Assembly (NCBI RefSeq): GCF_035607535.1
Contig: NZ_JAYDZX010000010.1
Span: 62,001 to 126,000, forward strand
Source of the DNA: Salinimicrobium sp035607535
GTDB taxonomy: Bacteria > Bacteroidota > Bacteroidia > Flavobacteriales > Flavobacteriaceae
Length of the DNA stretch: 64,000 nt
Direction of reading: 5' to 3'
Positions within the stretch are counted from its first letter, which is position 1, and each line of letters opens with the position of its first letter. A program made the position numbers and the translations under genes. This document shows, one piece after another, positions 1 to 7,271 of the stretch. A model generated the notes under the pieces. It was not told the DNA's origin. It saw nothing but the letters and a program-made list of their open reading frames with translations, and did not search any database.

Positions 1-118
1 CTACGAAATAGTAAAACTCGACCGGGTAGTATTTGGAGGACTCACGAAAAAAGACCTGGGAAGAGGCCACTGGAGAGTACTTACAAAACAGGAGATCATC
101 AACCTCACCAATAGCTAA
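1..118 (+). CDS. Pseudouridine synthase (RsuA/RluB family), C-terminal end
   Basis: Only the last 38 codons are inside the window; the gene enters from the left in the frame beginning at base 2 and stops with TAA at 116-118. The tail contains KLDRVVFGGLTKKDLGRG followed by HWRVLTKQEI. This resembles the conserved C-terminus of RluB/RsuA-type rRNA pseudouridine synthases (KLDRV..AGLTKK.L.RG.WR.LT..E). The catalytic Asp and S4 domain lie outside the window, so the family call rests on this tail only and the exact rRNA target cannot be given. Confidence 0.6.
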   Translation, partial: YEIVKLDRVVFGGLTKKDLGRGHWRVLTKQEIINLTNS

Positions 119-151
119 AAAATCCCTCAAATCTGGGATCGATTTTGAGTC

Positions 152-204
152 GGAAAGTTGTAGAAGGAGATTTGTAAAAAAATCCTGCAGCTTTCCAGCT
201 TTTT
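152..204 (+). terminator. Probable stem-loop terminator after the pseudouridine synthase
   Basis: GGAAAGTTGTAG (152-163) can pair with CTGCAGCTTTCC (185-196) over 12 bp with two G-U pairs. AGCTTTTT follows. The loop of about 21 nt is long for a terminator, so a structured leader of the downstream gene is possible. A TACATTTG box (207-214) lies just after it but has no convincing -33 partner. Confidence 0.35.
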
Positions 205-380
205 AATACATTTGCTTTTTATAAGCACAAAAATGAAAGAATTGCCGCGGACCTATTCCGTTTGGTTTTTGTACTCTTCCTCCTTTGGCTGCTACGGCCT
301 TAACAAAGATTTATCACCTTATTTTTTCAGCATTGGCTTATAATTTCTACTTTTTAATTTTAATCCTTATTACGTAAAAA

Positions 381-1778
381 TTGAATACGAAGTACAGCGA
401 TCTAATCGACCAGACTTACTATTTCCCCCAGGAAGAATTTACAGTAGAAGGTAGTGAACTTCATTTCCATGGAATTGATCTCATGGAACTGGTAAAAGAA
501 TATGGAGCTCCGCTCAAGTTCACTTATCTCCCCAAGATCTCAGAAAATATAAATAAAGCCAAGACCTGGTTTGCCGATGCTCTTAAAAAGCACGATTACC
601 CCGGCACCTATAACTATTGTTACTGCACTAAGAGTTCCCATTTTGAGCATGTGCTTAACGAGGCTTTAAAGAACGACATTCATATTGAAACTTCTGCTTC
701 GGTAGACATCAATATTGTCGAGAATCTTAAGAAAAACGGGAAAATCAACAATGACACCTATGTGATCTGTAATGGTTTTAAGAGGAACGGTTACATCAGC
801 AATATTGCGAACCTCATTAACAACGGCCATTATAACTGTATTCCCATCATTGATAATTACGAAGAGATCGATCTGCTTTCAGAAGCAATTGATGGCAAAT
901 ACAAGATCGGGATAAGAATAGCTTCGGAAGAGGAGCCAAAGTTCGAATTCTATACATCAAGGCTGGGAATTGGATATAAGAACATAGTACCTTTTTACAA
1001 TAAACAGATCAAAGACAATGAGCAGGTGGAGCTTAAAATGCTGCACTTCTTTATAAATACCGGGATTCGTGATACTGCATATTACTGGAACGAATTGCTG
1101 AAATGTCTCAGGGTGTACATTAACCTGAAGCGCATATGTCCAAGTCTGGACAGTCTGAACATTGGGGGAGGATTTCCCGTAAAGAATTCTCTCGCCTTTG
1201 ATTATGACTATAAGTACATGGTGGAAGAGATCGTTAACCAGATCAAGATAGCCTGTGATGAAGCTGAAGTTGAGGTGCCACACATCTTTACTGAATTTGG
1301 TTCTTTTACAGTAGGTGAAAGTGGTGGTGCCATTTATGAGATCCTCTACCAGAAACAGCAGAATGACCGGGAAAAATGGAATATGATCAATTCCTCATTC
1401 ATCACCACCTTGCCAGATACCTGGGCCATAAGTAAGAAGTTTGTGATGCTCGCAGTCAATCGCTGGAACGATGAATATGAACGGGTGCTGTTAGGTGGCC
1501 TTACCTGTGACAGTGATGATTACTACAATTCTGAACAGAATACCAACGCCATTTATCTGCCCAAATACAAGAGGGATAAGCCACTTTACATCGGCTTTTT
1601 CAATACAGGTGCTTACCAGGATACTATTGGGGGCTATGGAGGGCTACAGCATTGTTTGATCCCTCAACCTCGTCAATTGCTCATTAACCGGGATAAGAAT
1701 GGAGAGCTGGAAGTAACTTTGTTCAGGGAACAGCAGGAACCACAAGAATTCCTTAAGATCCTTGGATATGACAAGTAA
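381..1778 (+). CDS. speA: Biosynthetic arginine decarboxylase, fold type III PLP enzyme
   Basis: Converts L-arginine to agmatine, the first step of putrescine synthesis by the agmatine route. The protein (465 aa) belongs to the alanine-racemase/ornithine-decarboxylase fold type III group in the compact form found in Bacteroidota. K84 in the YCTKSSHF motif is the likely PLP Schiff-base lysine. NIGGGFP (about residues 252-258) is the Gly-rich phosphate-binding loop, and GGLTCDSDD near residue 375 supplies the second active-site Cys and Asp. The start is a TTG codon; it is preferred over the next ATG (residue 35) because family members begin with the same NTKY..L...YYFPQEEF stretch. agmatinase and the DHS-like gene follow on the same strand, which fits one polyamine operon. 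The call is firm. Confidence 0.93.
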   Translation: MNTKYSDLIDQTYYFPQEEFTVEGSELHFHGIDLMELVKEYGAPLKFTYLPKISENINKAKTWFADALKKHDYPGTYNYCYCTKSSHFEHVLNEALKNDIHIETSASVDINIVENLKKNGKINNDTYVICNGFKRNGYISNIANLINNGHYNCIPIIDNYEEIDLLSEAIDGKYKIGIRIASEEEPKFEFYTSRLGIGYKNIVPFYNKQIKDNEQVELKMLHFFINTGIRDTAYYWNELLKCLRVYINLKRICPSLDSLNIGGGFPVKNSLAFDYDYKYMVEEIVNQIKIACDEAEVEVPHIFTEFGSFTVGESGGAIYEILYQKQQNDREKWNMINSSFITTLPDTWAISKKFVMLAVNRWNDEYERVLLGGLTCDSDDYYNSEQNTNAIYLPKYKRDKPLYIGFFNTGAYQDTIGGYGGLQHCLIPQPRQLLINRDKNGELEVTLFREQQEPQEFLKILGYDK

Positions 1779-1841
1779 ATTATTTTTCTATTTTTAATTA
1801 TATAAACCTGAAGCAATTAGAACACAACAATCGCTAATAAA

Positions 1842-2717
1842 ATGAATAAAAAGAATTACGCCGGCATTCCGGACAAGTATGCACGTTTAGATGACGCAAA
1901 AGTAGTTTTGATCCCGGTCCCCTATGATGGGACAAGTACCTGGGGTAAGGGTGCCGATAAAGGCCCGGACGCTTTTCTGGAAGCTTCAGAGAATATGGAG
2001 CTGTTCGATATCGAAACCCGTACAGAAGTCTATAAAAAAGGAGTGTATCTTGCTCCGCCGGTGACAGAAAATTCTTCTCCCGAAAAAATGGTAGAAGCGG
2101 TTCACAAGACCGTTAAGAATTACATCAAACAGGAGAAATTCGTTACCATTTTTGGAGGCGAGCATTCCATTTCTATTGGTACAATCAGAGCTTTTAATGA
2201 AAGCTTTGAGGATCTTACTGTAGTGCAGATCGATGCCCATGCCGATCTTCGCCCCGAGTATGAAGGCACAACATGTAATCACGCGTGTGCAGTACATGAA
2301 GCAAGTAAGAAAACTAACCTAATCCAGGTAGGGATCCGTTCTATGGATGTTTCCGAGCTTGATCATATGGACGAAAACCAGGTGTATTGGGCGCATGACC
2401 TATATGAAGACTGGATGGATGATGCTATTGGGCAAATGACTCCAAATGTTTTCATTACTATTGATCTTGATGCCTTTGATCCTTCTATTCTTCCTTCTAC
2501 AGGTACCCCAGAACCGGGAGGAATGTTCTGGTATGAAACTCTGGAATTTTTAAAGTTGATGTTCAAGAAGAAAAATGTAGTAGGATTTGACATTGTAGAG
2601 CTTAACCCAAATGAAAATGAAAGGTCATCAGACTTTTTAGCGGCGAAGCTTTACTATAAAATGCTGAGCTACAAATTCAAATATCTAAATAACACCGAAG
2701 ACGAAGACGATGAGTAA
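1842..2717 (+). CDS. speB: Agmatinase (ureohydrolase family)
   Basis: Hydrolyses agmatine to putrescine and urea in the cytoplasm, using a binuclear Mn centre. The 291-aa length is normal. All metal-binding motifs are present: GGEHS (105-109, H108), DAHAD (131-135) and DLDAFD (208-213). The substrate-loop sequence DPSILPSTGTPEPGG follows. The gene is 63 bp after the arginine decarboxylase and its stop overlaps the start of the DHS-like gene by 8 bp, so the three are very likely co-transcribed and the last two translationally coupled. The C-terminus ends in a short acidic tail (TEDEDDE). Confidence 0.95.
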   Translation: MNKKNYAGIPDKYARLDDAKVVLIPVPYDGTSTWGKGADKGPDAFLEASENMELFDIETRTEVYKKGVYLAPPVTENSSPEKMVEAVHKTVKNYIKQEKFVTIFGGEHSISIGTIRAFNESFEDLTVVQIDAHADLRPEYEGTTCNHACAVHEASKKTNLIQVGIRSMDVSELDHMDENQVYWAHDLYEDWMDDAIGQMTPNVFITIDLDAFDPSILPSTGTPEPGGMFWYETLEFLKLMFKKKNVVGFDIVELNPNENERSSDFLAAKLYYKMLSYKFKYLNNTEDEDDE

Positions 2718-3681
2718 AGGAGCAATTACAGAATTCCTCGAAAGACATTTTAAACATTTTAATGCTGCAGCCCTTGTGGATGCCGCAAAAGCATACCGGG
2801 AGCAGCTGGACAAGGGTAACAAGATGATGGTTACCATGGCCGGGGCTATGAGTACCGCAGAAATCGGCAAGATCTTCGCCGAGATGATCCGTCAGGATAA
2901 AGTGCAATTCATCTCCTGTACCGGTGCCAATCTGGAAGAGGATATCATGAATCTAGTTGCTCACACTCATTACGAACGCGTGCCTCACTACCGGGATCTA
3001 ACACCTCAGGACGAGTGGGATCTGCTGGAGCGGGGACTTAACAGGGTAACTGATACCTGTATTCCTGAAGAAGAGGCTTTCAGAAGAATTCAGAAGCACA
3101 TCGTGAAGATCTGGAAAGATGCTGAAGCTGCCGGGGAAAGATATTTTCCGCATGAATATATGTACAAGCTGTTGCTGAGTGGCGTAATGGAAGAATACTA
3201 TGAAATTGACCTGAAGGATTCCTGGATGTATGCCGCAGCCGAAAAGAACCTTCCAATCGTGGTTCCCGGTTGGGAAGATAGTACCATGGGGAACATCTTT
3301 GCCTCCTATGTTATGAAAGGAGAGCTGAAGGCAAGTACCATGAAATCTGGAATTGAATACATGGGCTACCTTGCCGATTGGTACATGAAAAATACTGACA
3401 ATGGAGTTGGTTTCTTCCAGATTGGAGGAGGTATAGCCGGAGATTTTCCTATTTGTGTGGTTCCCATGCTGTACCAGGATATGGAGATGCATGACATTCC
3501 TTTCTGGAGCTATTTCTGCCAGATCTCAGATTCTATGACCAGCTACGGATCTTATTCCGGGGCTGTTCCGAACGAGAAGATCACCTGGGGAAAACTGGAT
3601 AAGGACACCCCTAAATTCGTTATAGAGAGTGATGCAACTATTGTGGCGCCACTAATTTTTGCCCACATTCTGGATATGTAA
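2710..3681 (+). CDS. Deoxyhypusine synthase family protein, probable homospermidine synthase
   Basis: A 323-aa member of the deoxyhypusine synthase (DHS) fold, an NAD-dependent aminobutyl transferase. The Rossmann-like N-terminal half carries MVTMAGAMSTAEIG and FISCTGANLEED. The C-terminal half carries the active-site motif ITWGKLD, with K295 matching the lysine that forms the enzyme-substrate imine in eukaryotic DHS. Bacteria have no eIF5A to modify, so a free amine acceptor is expected. Because the gene overlaps agmatinase (the putrescine producer), I infer transfer of an aminobutyl group to putrescine to give sym-homospermidine, a polyamine reported as common in Flavobacteriaceae. Family assignment is strong; the exact product is inference. 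Confidence 0.85.
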   Translation: MSKGAITEFLERHFKHFNAAALVDAAKAYREQLDKGNKMMVTMAGAMSTAEIGKIFAEMIRQDKVQFISCTGANLEEDIMNLVAHTHYERVPHYRDLTPQDEWDLLERGLNRVTDTCIPEEEAFRRIQKHIVKIWKDAEAAGERYFPHEYMYKLLLSGVMEEYYEIDLKDSWMYAAAEKNLPIVVPGWEDSTMGNIFASYVMKGELKASTMKSGIEYMGYLADWYMKNTDNGVGFFQIGGGIAGDFPICVVPMLYQDMEMHDIPFWSYFCQISDSMTSYGSYSGAVPNEKITWGKLDKDTPKFVIESDATIVAPLIFAHILDM

Positions 3682-3703
3682 GGTTAGTTCTGAAAAGAAA
3701 TTG

Positions 3704-3740
3704 AAAATCCCGGAGGCAAAACCTTCGGGATTTTTGCTTT
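3704..3740 (+). terminator. Rho-independent terminator of the polyamine operon
   Basis: AAAATCCCGGA (3704-3714) pairs with TTCGGGATTTTT (3724-3735), allowing one G-U, around a 9-nt loop. A T-rich tail follows. It lies 22 bp after the DHS-like stop codon. Confidence 0.8.
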
Positions 3741-3849
3741 TTTGGATACATAGTGCCTTCAGCTTTTCGACTTATTAATTATTCTTAAATTGTCACTTAA
3801 ATCATGCAACCGGCTCGCGAAGTCACTATTTGTGCGGAAATGACATCCA

Positions 3850-3869
3850 GGTGACACGCATATGTCACC
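3850..3869. promoter_or_regulatory. Palindromic operator GGTGACA-N6-TGTCACC
   Basis: A perfect 7-6-7 inverted repeat sits just upstream of the -7 box at 3891-3898, over the position where a -33 element would be. Further TGACA/TGTCA half-sites occur at 3841-3845 (TGACA) and 3791-3796 (TGTCAC). The gene that follows starts with an XRE helix-turn-helix, and such regulators commonly bind palindromes in their own promoter, so autorepression is the simplest reading. Confidence 0.55.
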
Positions 3870-3890
3870 CAAAAAACAGCCTTTTTGAGG

Positions 3891-3898
3891 TAGTTTTG
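3891..3898 (+). promoter_or_regulatory. -7 promoter box TAGTTTTG
   Basis: Matches the Bacteroidota -7 consensus TAnnTTTG and lies 18 bp before the chosen ATG at 3917. No good TTTG appears at the usual -33 distance; that position is covered by the palindrome at 3850-3869. The short leader is another reason to take 3917 rather than the upstream in-frame ATG as the start. Confidence 0.5.
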
Positions 3899-3916
3899 TT
3901 CCAAACATTATTCGAT

Positions 3917-5716
3917 ATGGACGATAAAAACAAACTTTCAGAGAATCTTGTATACCAGAGGAAGTTAAAAGGACTTACTCAAAAAGAACTGTCAGAAAGA
4001 ACAAATGTTACCGTAAGGACAATTCAGAGAATCGAGAAAGGAGAAACAGATCCTCACCTTCAAACGGTAAAGCTATTAGCCACCGCTTTGGAAGTGGAAG
4101 TGGATGATCTTATTGTGCTTGATGACCCTAAAGAAGAGGATGTACAGAAGAAATGGCTGTTGCTCATGCATGCAACTCCTTTTATAGGCTTTGTAGTTCC
4201 GCTTGCAAATATTTTCATTCCGCTGTTCCTGTGGATACACAAGAGAGGTGATAACAGGATCTATGATGAGCACGGGAGAAAGGTGGTCAACTTCCATATT
4301 ACAATGGCAGGTATTTTTGTAGTGGCTCTATTACTAATGATGATTATCGGCGGGGTTATTATAGGCGGTGGTCCAATTCTCACCATGATCATCCTCATCA
4401 TCCCGTACGCTGTAGTAGTTATGCTGATCAACATCTTTACAGCGGTGAATAACCAAAAAAGCTATTATCCGCTGTCAATTCCTTTTATCAGAAAGAAAAA
4501 GAAGAATAAAACATCGGGTAAAGCGGCGGCTGCCATGGTTGTTTTCTTCTTTTGTTTCTCGGGATCGTGTTTTGCGCAGGAAATTGAACGCCTCGATGGA
4601 TCGAAGATTTCTGCTGACTCTCTCACTCAGCATGTGAAATACCTAATGAAGGAGGCCAATGTTCCCGGCCTCGGAATAGCTGTTTATAATGAAGATCAAC
4701 CGGTATATTCTGAAGTTTTTGGCTACGCCAACAACAATGATAAAAGAGAACTTAATAGGAGCAGTAACATGTATGGAGCTTCCCTGAGCAAAGCGGTCTT
4801 TACTGTAGTAGTCATGAAGCTGGTTGAGGAGGATGTTATTGATCTGGATACTCCTCTAGAATCCTATTTACCGAAGAAGATATACGAATATGAACCAAAA
4901 GCGGACTGGCATGATGATTACAGTGATCTTAAGAATGATTCTCTTTATCACAAGATCACGGCCCGAATGGCCCTGACTCATACTTCAGGTTTTCCCAACT
5001 GGAGGTTCTTTGAGCCAGATGAAAAACTACGGGTCAAGCAGGAGCCGGGGAGCGGCTATATGTATTCGGGAGAAGGCATGGTTTATCTTCAGGTGGTGCT
5101 GGAAAAGATCACGGGAAAGCCATTTGAGGAACTGGCACAGGAGATCGTCTTCAGGCCTTTAGGAATGGAGAGCTCCAGCTTTGTTTGGCAACCGCAATTT
5201 GAAGCAGATTACGCGCACGGACACAATGAAAAAGGACAGGCTTATAAGAAGGATAAGGATAATGAGCCACGGGCGCCCAGTACGCTCGAAACGACCTTCG
5301 AGGATTATAACAGGTTCTTATCGGCGGTTCTAAATCGGGAAATCCTAAAAGAGCAGTCCTGGAAGCAAATCTTTTCACCTCAGGTGAGAATCCGCTCATT
5401 GCGGCAGTTCGGCCCATTAGCCCTTGAGGAAGGGGATCTGAATGATGATATTGAAATGTCTTATGGACTGGGTTCAGGTGTATTCCAAACCCCGTACGGC
5501 CGGGGAGTCTCAAAAGGAGGAAACGGCAGTGGTTTCGAGCACTATTCTGTTCTGTTTCCTGAAGCGGGAAAAGGAATTCTCATTTTGACCAATAGTAAGA
5601 ATGGGGAAAGCATTTTTAAGGAGTTGCTGGAGGTAGCTATTAAAGATGTTTACACGCCTTGGGAGTGGAAGAATTACATTCCCTATAATCAGGAAAAAGT
5701 AGCAGGAAGGGAATAA
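3917..5716 (+). CDS. XRE regulator / membrane domain / serine hydrolase (class C beta-lactamase-like) fusion
   Basis: One uninterrupted frame (599 aa) joins three modules. Residues about 5-60 are an XRE helix-turn-helix (QKELSERTNVTVRTIQRIEKG). Residues about 75-170 are several hydrophobic segments resembling DUF4870-type membrane domains often found behind HTH domains in this phylum. After a KKKKNK stretch comes a further hydrophobic segment ending in CFAQ (about 202-218), which looks like a signal peptide embedded inside the protein. The rest is a serine beta-lactamase/PBP-like hydrolase with SxxK at S289-LS-K292, YSG at Y383, and KGGNGSGF near the C-terminus in place of KTG. The start at 3917 is chosen because the upstream in-frame ATG (3830) would place the operator and promoter inside the gene. 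It could be a one-component membrane sensor or a fused protein processed into two; resistance to beta-lactams is not implied. Confidence 0.8.
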   Translation: MDDKNKLSENLVYQRKLKGLTQKELSERTNVTVRTIQRIEKGETDPHLQTVKLLATALEVEVDDLIVLDDPKEEDVQKKWLLLMHATPFIGFVVPLANIFIPLFLWIHKRGDNRIYDEHGRKVVNFHITMAGIFVVALLLMMIIGGVIIGGGPILTMIILIIPYAVVVMLINIFTAVNNQKSYYPLSIPFIRKKKKNKTSGKAAAAMVVFFFCFSGSCFAQEIERLDGSKISADSLTQHVKYLMKEANVPGLGIAVYNEDQPVYSEVFGYANNNDKRELNRSSNMYGASLSKAVFTVVVMKLVEEDVIDLDTPLESYLPKKIYEYEPKADWHDDYSDLKNDSLYHKITARMALTHTSGFPNWRFFEPDEKLRVKQEPGSGYMYSGEGMVYLQVVLEKITGKPFEELAQEIVFRPLGMESSSFVWQPQFEADYAHGHNEKGQAYKKDKDNEPRAPSTLETTFEDYNRFLSAVLNREILKEQSWKQIFSPQVRIRSLRQFGPLALEEGDLNDDIEMSYGLGSGVFQTPYGRGVSKGGNGSGFEHYSVLFPEAGKGILILTNSKNGESIFKELLEVAIKDVYTPWEWKNYIPYNQEKVAGRE

Positions 5717-5873
5717 AATAGCTGAAGGCTTGAGCCACTGATGCACGGATATATCAGTTATGAGTTTAGAGTATTGATTTAAATTCGGTCCAGCTTATTG
5801 AAATTTGGTCCTGCCTACATTTTGTGCTGTCCTATGCCCACTGACAACTTTTTCTTAGTGCTCTTCTTTTGCC

Positions 5874-7265
5874 TTATTTTGCTTCGTGTGAAATCTTCAG
5901 ATCCTCATTTGTGTCCTCTGCGGAAAACCTTTGCGGTCTTTGCGAGAAAATTTCGAAGTACATTACTCCGAACGCAATAACATACTCTACGGCAATGAGC
6001 CACAAATTCTCCTCATAATCTGGTTGAGAATAAGCAAAATAGCTCAGCACTACCATTAAACTCCAAACCTGTACAAATTTAAACCTCATAAACACCGAGA
6101 GTAGCAGTGGCGTTGCCAAATACCATGGATGCACAGTGGTTGCCAGGAACAGGTAGATCGCCGAAGCAAACATCATGCTGGTCATTAATCCTGGGAATCG
6201 GGAATTTTGCTTTAGAGCTGAGAGCATCAAAATTGAAAAGAAAACAAGAAGAGCCATGACCGGACCGGCATACGCAATGATGTTGTAGCCTTCTACCTGA
6301 AATCCTATCCACCTTACGAGATAGTAAAGACTGGCATTAAATTCGAATTTTTGAAACCACAGATTGATACTGCCGAAGAAGTTTTCCACAAATGCTCCTG
6401 AGAGAAATGGCAGGAAAAAGAGTATTAGAAAAGCTCCAGTAACGCAGTAGTAAGCTATGGCTTTTTTCCATCCCCATGTTCTAATGAGTAGCGGCAGGAA
6501 CATCAACGGAATTAGCTTTACCGCAACAGAACAGGAAAACAAGAGGGCGCTAAAAAGCCATTTTTGACACTGCAGTAAATAGAGTCCTGCCAGGAGAAAG
6601 AATAGCATTACCCCTTCAAAATGCAGATTTCCGGTTAGTTCTATAATGATGAGCGGATTGAGTAGGTACAGGAAAATATTACTCTCCGGGAGCTTGAGAT
6701 TCCTTAGTAATTTTCTTCCGAAGTAAAAGATCCCGATATCTGCAGCAATTATGAAAATCCGAAGCCAAACTATTGTGGCAAAAATGCTTTTGCCGCCCAG
6801 AAGTGCTGCAAGTGCAAAGAAGAGCTGGTTAAGTGGTGGGTAATTAGTGGGATTTCCTGCGCTTAGAGCACCCATCCCGTCAAATAACTCCTTTGCCCCT
6901 GCGACCGGAGGATCTCCCGAGGAGAAGTATTGCAGCGGAGTCTTTAAGTAAGGGTTTATGCCTTCTAACATCAATCTCCCGTCCCATATAAACCGGAAAA
7001 AATCCTGGGACAGGTTAGGGGTGGCGAACATAAAAAGTATACGAAATATGAGTGCGGCTGCAAGGAGTACTTTCAGGTTGGAGCGCTGCATTTGGAAGAA
7101 CTTCCAGCTCAGGAAGAATAGCGCGACCCAGAGGGTCAACAGTTTGAAAAAATCGGTTCTTTCCAGGTCGTAAGCAAAGGATAGGTACAATGCGCAACAA
7201 CTAAGGAAGAGAAGAAGGGGTATCTTATGAAGGCTCAGAGACTGTTTCATGCTTACTTTCTTCAC
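5874..7265 (-). CDS. Polytopic membrane glycosyltransferase (GT87/DUF2029, mannosyltransferase-like)
   Basis: A 463-aa integral membrane protein with roughly 10-12 hydrophobic segments. A loop after the second or third segment has LSQDFFRFIWDGRLMLEG-type sequence followed by NPY. This is the pattern of GT-C fold enzymes that use polyprenyl-phosphate sugars, such as GT87 and PIG-M-like mannosyltransferases. HFEGVMLF and TTVHPWYL are other typical membrane-loop motifs. The start is either GTG at 7265 (preceded by GAGGT) or ATG at 7250. The last 25 or so residues are hydrophilic and come from repeat-like DNA. It is the last of three sugar-transfer genes in a row with near-zero spacing, so it probably extends or transfers the lipid-linked sugar made by its neighbours. 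Donor and acceptor are unknown. Confidence 0.75.
   Translation of the reverse strand: MKKVSMKQSLSLHKIPLLLFLSCCALYLSFAYDLERTDFFKLLTLWVALFFLSWKFFQMQRSNLKVLLAAALIFRILFMFATPNLSQDFFRFIWDGRLMLEGINPYLKTPLQYFSSGDPPVAGAKELFDGMGALSAGNPTNYPPLNQLFFALAALLGGKSIFATIVWLRIFIIAADIGIFYFGRKLLRNLKLPESNIFLYLLNPLIIIELTGNLHFEGVMLFFLLAGLYLLQCQKWLFSALLFSCSVAVKLIPLMFLPLLIRTWGWKKAIAYYCVTGAFLILFFLPFLSGAFVENFFGSINLWFQKFEFNASLYYLVRWIGFQVEGYNIIAYAGPVMALLVFFSILMLSALKQNSRFPGLMTSMMFASAIYLFLATTVHPWYLATPLLLSVFMRFKFVQVWSLMVVLSYFAYSQPDYEENLWLIAVEYVIAFGVMYFEIFSQRPQRFSAEDTNEDLKISHEAK
5911..5950. repeat. Dispersed-repeat-like sequence (CTCTGCGG...CTTTGCGGTCTTTGCG)
   Basis: The segment contains three TTTGCGG/TCTGCGG-like steps. It resembles a short repeat family (CTCTGCG/CTTTGCG blocks) that I recall seeing scattered through intergenic regions of many bacterial genomes, Bacteroidota included. 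Here it forms the 3' end of the glycosyltransferase gene on the minus strand, giving that protein a hydrophilic tail. Only one copy is in this window, so the repeat status is from memory. Confidence 0.35.
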
Positions 7266-7271
7266 AAGACC

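Noticed and set aside
207..214. TACATTTG as the promoter of the arginine decarboxylase operon.
   Set aside because: It matches a -7 box but no TTTG or TTG lies at the needed distance upstream, so I left it out as a feature.
3917..5716. Beta-lactam resistance gene.
   Set aside because: The hydrolase part belongs to a wide serine hydrolase/esterase group; motifs alone do not show beta-lactamase activity, and the fusion points to sensing.
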